Assembly: GCF_025602895.1 (NCBI RefSeq)
Contig: NW_026516236.1
Location: 372,001-436,000 of the forward strand
Length of the DNA stretch: 64,000 nt
Origin: Polychytrium aggregatum
Lineage: Eukaryota; Chytridiomycota; Chytridiomycetes; Polychytriales
Direction: 5' to 3'
Positions 49,401 to 60,551 of the stretch are shown here, in pieces. Made by a program: the position numbers and the translations under genes. Below the pieces are notes generated by a model that ran no database searches, was not told the origin of the DNA, and saw nothing but the letters and a program-made list of their open reading frames with translations. How positions within the stretch are numbered: the stretch's first letter is position 1; every line of letters starts with the position of its first letter.

Positions 49401-52400
49401 CTGTCGATCGCTCTTCGAGAAGGACAAGTTGCTGTTCTCGCTGATGCTGTGCTACAACATTCTCAAGAGCCGCGATGAAATCGACGAGAGCGAGTTCCAG
49501 TTTTTCTTGACCGGTGGAATCGGTCTTGCCGCCCCAAGCTCGGCCAATCCAGCTCCCGGGTGGCTCTCGGACAAATCGTGGTCGGAGATCTGCCGACTCT
49601 CTGATCTACCCGCATTCAAAGCAATGAAGGACGAATTTGTGCCAATCGAGTGGAAGATTTATGCCGAAAGCAACGAGCCACACATGCTGACGCCGCCGGG
49701 CAAGTGGTCCGCGCTCAACGACTTCCAGAGGCTGATACTGACTCGCATTATGCGGCCCGAGAGAGTCGTCCCTGGCATCCAAGAGTACATCAAGATCAAG
49801 ATGGGTCACAAGTTTATCGAGCCGCCCAACTTCAATCTGGCCGAGAGCTTTGATGACTCGAGCAACAGAACGCCGCTGATCTTTATTCTGTCACCAGGAG
49901 TGGATCCTATGGCGCAGTAAGTGCGGATGTCCTGGCGGTATTATCGTCATGGAGAGGCGCGGAGCTTCAGCACCGGCGAAGCCGAGCGCAGGCTGAGGCG
50001 AGTTGCGAGGATGGCACGGCGGCGACAGCATATGCGAGGAGTATATATGAGAAGCACTGTGATCCAAGCTGCTGGACTGGTGGATCGACGAGTGAGGCGG
50101 TGAATGCTGTGGACTGCGGCACGATGTGTCCACACGGTGCTGGGTATGCCACGCCGTGCCTGGCGATGGGGTGCTGATGCTTCTGTTCTCGAAACAAAGG
50201 CTCCTGAAGTTTGCCGATGACAAAGGCTTCTCGGGCGCAAAGTGCCAGTCCATTTCACTCGGCCAAGGCCAGGGTCCAATCGCCGCTGCGATGATCAAGG
50301 ACGCTCAGAAGCTCGGCACATGGGTTGTGCTCCAGAACTGCCATTTGGCGGTCAGCTGGATGGGTGTCTTGGAGAAGATTGTTGACGACATGACTTCGGG
50401 TGCTGTCCACAAGGAGTTCCGACTGTGGCTTACCAGCTACCCGAGCCCAAAGTTCCCGTCCTCCATCCTGCAGGCCGGTGTCAAAATGACAAACGAGCCG
50501 CCAAAGGGGCTGCGAGCCAATCTGATCAAGAGCTATCTGTCCGACCCCATTTCCAACGAAAAGTTCTTCTACGGGTGCTCGAAGCCTGCCGAGTGGGAGA
50601 AGCTGCTGTTTGGGCTGTGTACCTTTCATGCCATTGTGCAGGTACGACAGCACGGCTGCTACATCGTGCGCTCGACTGCAATCAGTGCCCTTGCAATCGA
50701 GAGTCACCGAAATTGCATGGCGTGTTGCTGATTCCACTTCGCTTCCGTGTATGTATCGGATTCAGGAACGGCGCAACTTTGGCCCACTTGGATGGAATAT
50801 TCCGTACGAGTTCAACGAGTCTGACCTGAGTAAGTGCAGCATGCATAGCGCCGTGGACACATGAATGTCCCGGCCTTCGACTGACGCACCCAATCGCGCT
50901 ATTTCGTCGCCGTATACAAACTGCCTCGCAACAGGAATTAGCATCCGACAATTGCAAATGTTCTTGGACGACTATGCCGAGATCCCATTCAAGGCCCTGA
51001 CCTACCTGACGGGCGAGTGCAACTACGGCGGGCGAGTGACCGACGACTGGGACCGCAGGACGCTGATGAGCATCTTGACGACGTTCTACAACCCGGCGGT
51101 GATCGAGGAGGCTCAGTACAAGTTCTCGCCCTCGGGTATATACTATGTGCCGCCGCGGGGCAAGTACGAGAGCTATCTCGATTATATGAAGGCACTGCCG
51201 CTGAACCCGAGTCCAGAAATCTTTGGCATCCACGACAACGGCGACATTGCGCGGCAGCTCGCGGAAACAAAAGGGCTGTTTGACTCGATCCTGAAGACCA
51301 TGGAGGGCAGCTCGGGCTCGTCAGGGGCCGGAGGCAAGTCCAACGACGAGATCTTGATCGAGGTCGCAACCGACATTCTGTCCCGTGTGCCCGCCACGTT
51401 CATGATCGAGGCCGCCATCCAGAAGTACCCCGTGAACTACAACGAGAGCATGAATACGGTCCTGATCCAGGAGATGATTCGGTTCAACCGTCTGATCCAA
51501 GTGGTACTCGTGAGCCTCGTCAACGTCCAGAAGGCGATTCGCGGCTTCATTGTGCTCTCGGCCGAGCTGGAAGAAGTGTGCAAGAGCATCTTGGTGGGTC
51601 GAGTGCCGGCCATGTGGGCAGCCAGGTCATATCCGTCGCTCAAGCCGCTTGCAGCCTACGTCAACGACCTGGTTGCCCGAATCAGGTTCTTCCAGGAGTG
51701 GTACGAGCAGGGTTGCCCGAAGGCTTTTTGGATGGCTGGGTTCTTCTTTACGCAGTCGTTTATCACAGGTGAGTCTCGCCGACACTGATTTCACCCAGAG
51801 ATTGCCACCGTGTCCGCACAGATTCCGCTGGTGCTGACGCAGCCGCCCTTTCTCCACCAGCAACGCTGCAAAACTATGCCCGCAAAAACACCATCCCGAT
51901 CGACGAGCTTGGACTCGAGTTTGAGGTCCTGAAGACTCCCAGTGATCAGGCGCAGCAGCTGCTCCCACCGACCAGCGGCGTGCATGTCTTCGGCATCTTC
52001 CTCGAGGGCGGCCGGTGGGACCGCAACACGGGATACCTGGGCGAGTCTCTGCCCAAGGTGCTCTTCGACACCCTGCCTGTGATCTGGTTCAAGCCTGTTC
52101 GCCAGGCCGACATCAAGAAGGACAACCTGTACGTCTGTCCGATCTACAAAACCAGCGCGCGGAGAGGCGTGCTGTCGACCACGGGTCACTCGACCAACTT
52201 TGTCATTCCGATCCGGCTGCCATCGGACAAGCCAGAGAAGCACTGGATCATGCGCGGCGTCGCAGCACTGTGAGTATTGCCCAGCTATACAATGCGACGT
52301 ATTCATGCGGGAGGGGCAGAGACAGAGGGGATAAACCCGACAGAGACGCCGCAGCGGTCGAGAGTATGCGGCGATCGAGAGTATGCGGCGATCGAGAGTA

Positions 52401-52518
52401 TGCGGCGATCGACAGTATGCAGCGATCGACAGTACGCAGCAGTGTCTCTGCTTGGCGTTTTCCATCGCACTGACAGCCGTTCCATCCTTTGCTCTCCAGG
52501 CTGCAACTGGATGATTAA
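37442..52518 (+). CDS. Axonemal inner-arm dynein heavy chain (DNAH3/7/12 type)
   Basis: This is a single-headed inner-arm dynein motor for flagellar bending. A tail is followed by a linker ([14 protein letters not shown], then [36 protein letters not shown] and [20 protein letters not shown]). The AAA ring has P-loops [13 protein letters not shown] (AAA1, about 43524), [10 protein letters not shown] (AAA2, about 44365), [11 protein letters not shown] (AAA3, about 45520) and [13 protein letters not shown] (AAA4, about 46617). A coiled-coil stalk and microtubule-binding tip span about 47280-48270. The C-terminus has [14 protein letters not shown] and [15 protein letters not shown]. Exon 44881-49916 alone is 5,036 nt. 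The last exon (52500-52518) adds six codons and the stop. The start at 37442 is inferred: exon 1 (donor gtctgt, about 37563) joins exon 37701 as [13 protein letters not shown]. The N-terminal exons are the least certain part. Clade choice rests on the linker blocks. Confidence 0.92.
52359..52443. repeat. 17-bp minisatellite in the last dynein intron (about 5 copies)
   Basis: The unit cgagagtatgcggcgat is repeated five times with a few changes (cgacagtatgcagcgat in the later copies). It lies wholly inside the final intron (52272-52499), about 55 bases before the last exon. Confidence 0.85.
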
Positions 52519-52770
52519 CTTCCCCCAAGGCAACCCGGACCGTTTTTGTCGACACGGGTGTAGGCTGGATGACTGAGTTGAGGGAATATACCCGATTGAA
52601 GGGAAACCAGAGCGACCACCGATCACGTCAGCAATATAGGCGTCTCGCTTTGCTTTGTAAGAGCTGTGAAAGCATATATTGGCGGCGTGCTACGTCGCAA
52701 GGAGAGGTGCGTGGAGGCAAAGCATGTGAGTTGGAGGGGGGGGGCTGGGCTGCCCTCGATGCGTGCCACT

Positions 52771-55129
52771 CTACTTGATGTACTTGAGGGTGTGCATCAG
52801 CCACAGCACAACAGTGAGCAGGGTGAGCGATCCGCTCTGGTGAGCAGCAGCGATAGGAACGGGAACAAAGTAGATCAGGGTGGCAATGCCCAGGGAGACC
52901 TGCAGAGCCGGCGATACATCCGGGAGGAACAGTCAGTATTGCTGTCACCGAAGTGCTGTCGACGATTGGCATGAGCGGGTAACAACAACGCCAATACAAG
53001 ACCGGCGCTGCCGAAGAATCGCCATCGCCATCGCCAGTCACTGGCAGCAGCAACCGCTCCGGAAACATCGGCGCTAAGATGGGACAGACCTGGGCAACGG
53101 CGACACCGAGTAGCGTATTCACGGCAAGGCGAGCGCCGCGTGGGAGAGGCAGTCGGCGCGACATGAACCAAAGCGAACTAATGCCGGCAAAGGTGACATA
53201 GGCCTATACATCCGCCGATGGGTGCCGGGCAGGACCACATCAAACCGTCGGGAGTGAAGCGAGTCGCATTGGAATCAGGCATCTCGTTCAGAGTCCCGAA
53301 GCAGCAAGTGTGGGGACCATGCATGCGAAAGGTGCATCGACAACAGCAGCAGGGGAACCATTCTGCTGTGAAAGCAGCCCACGTACCAAAATACGGTGGT
53401 CGAACTGCACAGTGGCGGGGTTCTCCAAAAAGTTGCGCCAGAAAGCCTTGGGGTTGGGGTTGGTCGGCGAGGCCGTTGAGTGGGCCCAGATGTCCGAGGG
53501 CACAAAGCCGCCGCCCATGGTAGGCCATTCGTTGTAGATCAGGCCGGCGTCCAGACCGGCGACAAAAGCGCCGGACATGGCAGTCAGGAAGACCAGGCCG
53601 GCAACAATGTGGGTGTTGCGCCTAAAACTGTTGAGCTGAGGGTTGTTGACGATGGCCTTGAGAGACTGAAGCCGGGAGAGTGCAGTGAGGATGCCGCGAC
53701 GTGAAGACAAAGGCAGAGCCAATCGGAAGGAGGTCGCATGGTGAATCAGTCACCATGGCAAAAACCGACAATGAATGAGGGATCGATCAAGATCAGGGTG
53801 CGCCGGTGCCCCATGTGTATGCACGCAGCACTGGCGGCAGATTGAGGACAGGCCATAGGCACGTCTTTGCCCATCCGCTTCGATCGCGGCCAACGAAACC
53901 CACCTCGAGGGACTTGAGTCGGTTGTCGCGCAAGATTTGGAAACCATTGCTGAGCATGAACAGGTAGATGACAAAGGCACTGCCGAGATGAGCGGCGAGC
54001 CAGTACTGCGAGACACGAGGGACGGCGCCAGGGGTTTCCATGAGCTCGTGGTCCAGACCGCTCTTGACCATGTACCAGCCGAGAACACCCTGTGGGAGAG
54101 GCAGTGTTCGAAAGCAGAGGCAGACGTTAGTTGGAATGGAAAGTATCAGTTTGGAACGGCACTGTCTCTGCTCCACAGCGAGCAATCACGCCAAGTGTAC
54201 TGGCCAACTAGTGCAATCCAACGTCGTGCGGGCGATGCAAGACGGTGTCGAAAGACCGGCGTCCAAAGTGCAGCATCAGTGTCATGAGGAGGCAGAGCAG
54301 CATTCACCTGGCATCCGATAAGCGTAGCGCAGACCAACGAGCGAATCTTCATCGAGCGAGACATCCAACCCTTGTAGGCAAAGAAGGCACCGGGGATGAT
54401 GAAGCTGAGGCCGATGAAGCGGCCTAGCATGCGATGGGCCCACTCAAAGTAGAAGATGCTCTTGAACTCATTGAGGGTCATGTGGTGGTTGAGACTGGGT
54501 GGTGGTAAGATTAGAATCGAGACACCGTCAGCCGGGGGAAAAGACAGCACCGAATGTGGAGGAAGGCAAGAGACATTGGCTCCTTACAGCTTGTACTCGG
54601 GAAACTGCTTGTACTTTTCAAACTCTTCTTCCCACTCCTGCTGGCTTGTGGGAGGCTTCATGCCCTTGATCAGGTTCCATTCGACGATCGAGAGGCCAGA
54701 CTCGGTGAGGCGGGTGACGCCTCCGAGGGCAACGATGGCAAAGACCAGCGATCCCGAAAACAGATACCACCAGCCGACAATCGGCTTGGCAGAGGGCTCG
54801 CGCTCGTTTCCAGACGACGATGTTGACGAGGCTCCGGCGACAGTGTCGTTGGCGGCGGAACTACTGGCGAGGCGGCGGGCCGCGAGCAAGGACGAGATCA
54901 CTGATGTGCGCTGCTTGGATGATGCTGGTGAGAGCGCCAGCAGACGCTGCTGGATACCAGCGGAGCAGCCGAGGCGAGCCGATCGGGCCCCGAGAGTCGA
55001 GAAGGTCGCCATCGGCACGGCCGAGAGCGCCTTGGGCTGGAGGAGGAGGCGAAGGGACTTTGCAGGCGAGGCCAGCGACTTGGAGGCCGATGCCCTGATG
55101 GCCGAGCAGAGCGAGAGCGGCAGCATCAT
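52771..55129 (-). CDS. COX15: Haem A synthase, mitochondrial inner membrane
   Basis: COX15 oxidises the C8 methyl of haem O to the formyl group of haem A, needed for cytochrome c oxidase. Six exons join in frame: 54588-55129, 54308-54494, 53904-54089, 53387-53665, 53090-53203 and 52771-52899, giving 478 residues. A long Ser/Ala/Arg-rich leader with no acidic residue for about 70 positions suits mitochondrial import. Family features are [18 protein letters not shown] with [64 protein letters not shown] and [12 protein letters not shown]. The histidines in AHR, THI, DHR and AHQ fit the expected haem ligands. About eight hydrophobic helices are visible. The gene lies tail to tail with the dynein gene (252-base gap). 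Confidence 0.96.
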
Positions 55130-55839
55130 GATACGACGACAGCCAGTGACCCGGGAGGGAGCTGAATGCTGCGAGGAAGGAGGGAGGGAGGGAAGGAAGC
55201 CGCCGCGATCTGGACAGCGACAGCGACAGGCGCCAGCAGACGGAGAAGAACAGGATGCAGGACAGCAACGGCCAAAGGATGCTCAAAAGAGGAGTGCAGA
55301 TCGGCGCGTCCGTCATTCTGAGTCGCCGGCTGCAACCAGACGATCGATCCTGCCGCGTGAGTCACGACGGGCAGGGCGGGGTGACTGCGGGAGCCGCAGG
55401 CAGCGGCAGAGAGTATCTCCGTCGTCGGGCCTGAGCGAGCAGAGCATGTATTGCCGAACGGTGACTTGACTCTGGAGACAATCAAAGAGGCCACCCGAGG
55501 GGTGCCGTCGACGAAGCGAGGGGGGGGGGGAATGGCATGGGTGAGGGGGAAAGGGAGTGCGAGAGGCAGGTTGTGCAGCAGCACGGATTCAGACAAGTCC
55601 GTGCTGCTTGCTCACACCGATCCCGCACGCCTTCGCAACGAGACAAAACAAACGAGCTTGAATATACGCAGAGAAGAGCGAGGGATGACACCGAGGATGG
55701 CGGTGGGAGCAAAGTGCGGAGAAACTGGTGAGGCGGGCGGGAGCAAGTGCAAAGGAACCGTGCGGAATCAACTACTGGCCGCCCTGCTGCTGGCCAATCG
55801 AGCATTGCCCTCCTCCACGCTGAACGGTGAAAATGCAAT
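55130..55839. promoter_or_regulatory. Upstream region of COX15 and 3' side of the first GH16 gene
   Basis: The 710 bases hold the COX15 promoter and the 3' UTR of the next minus-strand gene. A G-run lies near 55521. Nothing else is supported. Confidence 0.35.
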
Positions 55840-57686
55840 CTAGATGTTCAAAAAATGCAGCGACGCCAAAACAAGGGCAGAGTAGAGCACCACGGAGGAT
55901 CCCAGACGGATGGCGCCAGAGTAGGCCGGGCGGTTGAGGTTGGCAGGGTTGGAGAAGGTCGCGTTGGTGCCGCCGCTGCCGGAGGGGAGGTTGGATGTGT
56001 TGGTGCTGGGGTGGTCGACAAAGGGGTTGCTCTGGCCGTTGACGGTGCCATCGGGGTTCATGGGAGGGTCGACCACGCCGTAGCCGGCGCGATTGTCAAG
56101 TGTGTTGGCGGGCCATCGGGGCACCGGGTTGTCTTTATCATCGTAGCACTGTTGGAATCGGGCCAAGCGGTGGAACATCAATACGCCAGTCCATGATACT
56201 TCAACCGACTTGACTTGATCGCAAGGATATGACCATGGCGCCGTCATCCCCCTCGCTTCCATGTCCAGCGACGGTAGCAGGCTCAAGAATCGCTCTCGCT
56301 TGCCCGCCAACGAACCTGGATATCAACATATTCGACAATCGCCGATCGGCCCGTCGTCGGGTTCGTGCCTGACCAGTCGGTTGCGCCTCCAGCCCAGCTC
56401 TGCAGAGCGGGCGTGTCGCCAGCATCCCAGAGCGAAATCTGCACCAGTCCGGGCTCGACCGGATACCAGTACGGAATCAATCCACTCTTGACCTGCGGCG
56501 AATTGGCACCATCGACGGCCTTGCTGAACGACTTGCGCAGGAGACCATCAACGTAGTAGCTTGATGGAAGGCCAGAAGCAACGATGGAAAATCGTTAGTC
56601 GATGCATACGCCGTGGACGGACACTGCGGGTGTCGATCACCTGCAGCGGTCGCTCGGTGGCAGGCCACACATCATTGCTGCTGCTCCTGCTCTTACTTGA
56701 TGACATCATGCTTCCAGTCGATCACATAAATGTGCCAGTCCGAAAGGCTGCCAATGTCCTGAGCAGAGTAGTGATCGCCTTTCTCGGGATCGAGCTTGGT
56801 CAGGTTCCACGGAGGGTCGTTCTCGTTGATGTGGTAGAAAACGTTGGTCTGGGCTTGGCCGTTGACCATCTCCCAATCGATTTCGTCACCAATATCGGCC
56901 ATGGTGATGAAGGAGGTCACGAAGCCGACCTGGCTGACACTTTGGATGCGGGCCTCGATGCGGCCATAGGGCATGTAGCGGGTAGTTGACATGACCGTGC
57001 TCGCTATGGGGAGAGGAGTTTCAATCATCATTAGTGGGAGGAAAGGATGAGTCGCAACGGCCAATCAACCAAACAGAGTCAGCTCGAGAGCGGCCAGGCA
57101 TGATCGAGCGCGTCACTCACATCCATAAGGGTTGAGGGTGTCTGGAGGCAGGGCCGAGAGCATAACACCGCCATTGGCACCGAACTGGGAGGGTGGGTGT
57201 CGGACGCAACGATTCGTCGATGCGGAGAGCGAAGCAGGACCGCCAAGAGAGGGCAGTAGCGTTAGTACCGGAAATCAGAAATGGGGCCAAACTGCAAGCA
57301 AGCGAGGAAGCCAAGCGGACCGAGTGGCACGGGGGTGGGATTGTAAAGCGGCAAGTCGCCAGGGCCAAGGGCAGCGGAAGTACCAAGCCCAAACCAAGCC
57401 CAAACCGAGGGAAGCGTACCGTGGCCAGACTCTTCGAGTAATCGATGGTCCAGTCGTAGATGGTGTAGTCGATCAACGGAGGAGCGCCTCGGCGCTGCGG
57501 GTTGGTGGTGGCCGGAGCAGCGATTCTCGTTCTGTCGGTGAAGTTATGGCGCATGCTGACGCAGTTGCCAACGACACTGGGGAGGCCGGTTGGCACGGGG
57601 CCCGACAGGGACTGCAGGGACACCTGCTGGGCCTGCGTAAGGAGTGGTGCAGCGCAGAGGGCTGCGGCCAGCAACAGCGACTTCAT
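55840..57686 (-). CDS. GPI-type GH16 CRH-like cell-wall glycosidase/transglycosylase, copy A
   Basis: Fungal CRH-type GH16 proteins cut and rejoin wall glucan and chitin chains. Five exons join in frame: 57420-57686, 57121-57184, 56697-57003, 56316-56559 and 55840-56148, giving 396 residues. A signal peptide (MKSLLLAAALCAAPLLTQA) is followed by LIDYTIYDWTIDYSKSL and RYMPYGRIEARIQS. The GH16 catalytic signature is GDEIDWEMV, with the two Glu as nucleophile and acid/base. QTNVFYHI, DWHIYVIDW and the WYP and W-D-AG blocks follow. A Ser/Thr/Asn-rich linker and a hydrophobic end (SSVVLYSALVLASLHFLNI) suit GPI anchoring. Sequence and intron phases (0, 1, 2, 0) match copy B, showing tandem duplication. 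The exact substrate is not decided by sequence. Confidence 0.92.
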
Positions 57687-58046
57687 GGATGTGCAGGGTG
57701 CAAAAGTGCGGAAGGGCGGGTGGGTTGGAGCCGGCAAAGGGCTGGGCCGCTCTGGCAAACAGGAGCCAAGAGACAGGGGAGACGAGCGGAGCAAAAGGAG
57801 ATCAGGCGCCGCCAAGCCCTGAGGGACGGTGGGGAGCCGATGGATCAGGGGAGTGAGGGTGTCTGGATAGCGAAGCCGACCGAGTTTGGGCGACGGGAGT
57901 TGGCAGTCGAGCCGAGGAAAGGCCAGACGAAGACAGATGGAGGAGGAAGGACGACGACGGACCAAAGTTAGAAGAAAACCTGGCCAAACGGCGGTCGCCC
58001 CCCGCCGGCCGCCGCCCCTTGCTGCAGTGCGGCGGTGCACAAGGCG

Positions 58047-58096
<50 letters not shown>

Positions 58097-58773
58097 CACG
58101 CGTGCTGTGTGGCGCATGCGCTGTGCAGTGTGTGTGGCCGCAACACAGGCGCTGTGGCGGCGCAAAGGGCACAGCTCGCTCGGGGGCGGATCCTTGTCCG
58201 CGCCATGTGCGACACCCAGCGCGCGCCTGCCAGGCGTCGTGTGACAAGGCTGCGCGGGTGGCGCCTGCAACAGAGACTGCTGTCGCCCGGGTCCTTCCAA
58301 ATCTAGAACTGCTGGCACTTGGGATCGAGATGCCTTGCGTTTGTGGGGGGCATCAACCGAGTCGAGACGCATCGGGTCGAGCCATCTGTTGGAACTGCAG
58401 CGTATCGGATCGGCAATCGATAGGACAGTGTATTGCTGGCGGTCGGGCCCAGGCGGAGCAGCAACCGAGAGAAGCAAAGAGCAGGGATACGAAGCAGGAA
58501 CGGAGGAAACATGGGACGCTCAACAAGGACGAGACACATGCAAGGATCGAGAAGAAACGGACAGCGAAATCTAGACCACGAGCAGCACGGCAGCATCGGC
58601 CTCATAGTCATGGGCAGCGTTGGCGCTGCGGGGAGCAGCATCTGCGCCTCCACATCAGAAAATGGCAGTCAGCTCGATGTGGGATAGAGAGGCGCGCATC
58701 TAGAACATAGCGGCAGATGGTGGAGGCGGAATCTCTGAGGGTTCACCCTCAAAACAGAGCTCACACGCGGAAA
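57687..58773. promoter_or_regulatory. Spacer between the two GH16 copies
   Basis: This 1.09 kb region holds the promoter of copy A and the 3' side of copy B. Its main landmark is the (GT)n tract at 58049-58095. A long minus-strand frame runs upstream from copy A through the GT tract as Thr-His repeats, but it is not credible as coding. Confidence 0.4.
58049..58095. repeat. (GT)n microsatellite, 47 bp
   Basis: An uninterrupted alternating GT tract lies about 360 bases upstream of the copy A start codon. Such alternating purine-pyrimidine runs can adopt Z-DNA and vary in length between strains. Confidence 0.95.
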
Positions 58774-60551
58774 TTAGGCCATGAGAACCGCTGCGACCAC
58801 AGAGATAAGGCCAGCCGCGAGTGGAATGGCGCGTGTGCCGGTGCTCATCGGTCGGTATAGGGTCGCCGGATCGATGTATGGGTTCAGGTTGGCCTGGGCG
58901 GACGGAGGTGGAAGGTTGGAGGTGTTGGTGCTGGGGGTCAGCAGCGGGTTGGTCACGCCAGGAACGCTGCCATCTGCATTCATCGGGGGATCGATGACGC
59001 CGTTGCCTTGTCGGTTGTCGACGGTGTCTGCGGGCCACTTTGGCACGGGGCTGTCATTGTCGTCGTAGCACTGGTGGACGGGCATCCAGGAGCAGAGTCG
59101 GGTCAGTGAGGAGTTTGTAATTGATGTGACGCGCAGAATCGCATCCAAGCCAAGACGGCGTGGATCGTCGAGCGCATCGAATCCAGCAGCAGAGCCAGAC
59201 AGGGGGCAATTTGTACCTGGATGTCGACGTATTCGAAAATGGCGTATCGTCCGTAGGTGGGATCCATGTTGGACCAGTCCGGGGCACCGGCCCAGCCAGC
59301 AGTTCCGGGGTTGTCTCCAGCATCCCAGAGGGCAAACTGGATCTGCGATGGGGTCACGGGGTACCAGAAGGGAATCAACCCCGACGAAACCTGGGGCGAT
59401 TGCATTCCGTCGCCAGACTTGGTGAAGGTTTTGTAGAGAACTTGGTCGACATACCAGCTGCCAAGGTGGCGCGGAGCATGGAGTGTGAGACGGAGTGGCC
59501 CGAGCGAGCACGAATCTGAGCCATACACTGTCTGTCGAAAGGAGAATCACCCATCCAAGTGACGACGATGCTGCAGTATCACAGCGGCCAAGCAGCGACC
59601 GATACAGCGACTGATGCAGAGACTGATGTGCCGGCCGATGCAGCAACTCACTTGATCTCGTTGTGCTTCCACTCGATGGTATAGATGTGCCAATCGCCAA
59701 AGCTTGGCACGGACCAGCTCGAGTAGTGCATCGCATTCTCGGGCGATAGCGCGGGCAGGTTCCATGGCGGCTGGTTCTGCGCTTGGTGGTAGAAGACGTT
59801 GGTCTGGGAAGTCTGCTGGACCAACTCCCAATCGATTTCGTCGCCAATGTCAGACATGGTGATGAACGACGTCACAAAGCCGCTCTGGGGCGGGGCCTTG
59901 ATGCGAGCCGAAACCTTGCCATAGAGCATGTACCGGGTCGTCGACAACCTGGAGCTGGCTGCAGCATCCAGAATGCCGCACACGGGGGGGGGTGAAAGCG
60001 AGCAGAAATGAATCAGTATTGAGCCGGATGTTATGAATGCCCTGTCACTGGTTGAGTTGGGAACACCCAGAAACATCCGATATGGAAGCCCAACGCTGGC
60101 TCAGCGGACGTACCTCCGTTGGGATTCAGGCTGTCCTTGGGCATGACGCTGAGCAGGACTCCGCCGTTGGCACCAAACTAAATCCAAGACAAGCAGCGAG
60201 TGTTGTTGTCAAAAGGAAGCCACGACCGAGACATGGTGCTGTCTGCCTGGATTCAGAATGGGGAAGCAGAGGAAAGCAGGGGAAAGGAGAGGAAAGCAGG
60301 CTCACCGTAACCAGGTCCTTGGCAAAGTCGATGGTCCAGTCATAGACGGTGTAGTCGATCAGCGGAGGAGCGCCTCGTCTATCCGACGCCGCAGGGGCAG
60401 CGACTCTGGACCGGTCTGTGAAGTTGTGTCGGGCCGAGACGCAGTTGCCGACGACGGAGGGGACGCCGGGCTGTTGAGTCTGGGCGAGAGCCTGCGGAGG
60501 CAGAGCCAAGGCCAGCAGGGCTCCGGCGACGAGCGAGCGAAGAGGAACCAT
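58774..60551 (-). CDS. GPI-type GH16 CRH-like cell-wall glycosidase/transglycosylase, copy B
   Basis: This is the paralogue of copy A, with the same expected role in wall polymer remodelling. Five exons join in frame: 60306-60551, 60114-60177, 59652-59958, 59217-59457 and 58774-59070, giving 384 residues. Exons 2 and 3 have exactly the same lengths as in copy A (64 and 307 nt), and all phases match. A signal peptide (MVPLRSLVAGALLALALPPQA) leads to SVVGNCVSARHNFTDRSR and LIDYTVYDWTIDFAKDL. The catalytic block is GDEIDWELV, followed by QTNVFYHQ and DWHIYTIEW. The end (IPLAAGLISVVAAVLMA) is a likely GPI signal after a Pro/Asn/Ser-rich linker. Its 5' side is the 3 kb repeat-rich region. Confidence 0.92.

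Noticed and set aside
57117-58247. A longer minus-strand start for GH16 copy A, reading through the GT tract as Thr-His repeats
   Set aside because: The start at 57686 gives a proper signal peptide and matches copy B; the extension is low-complexity promoter sequence, and past 57420 it runs into intron.
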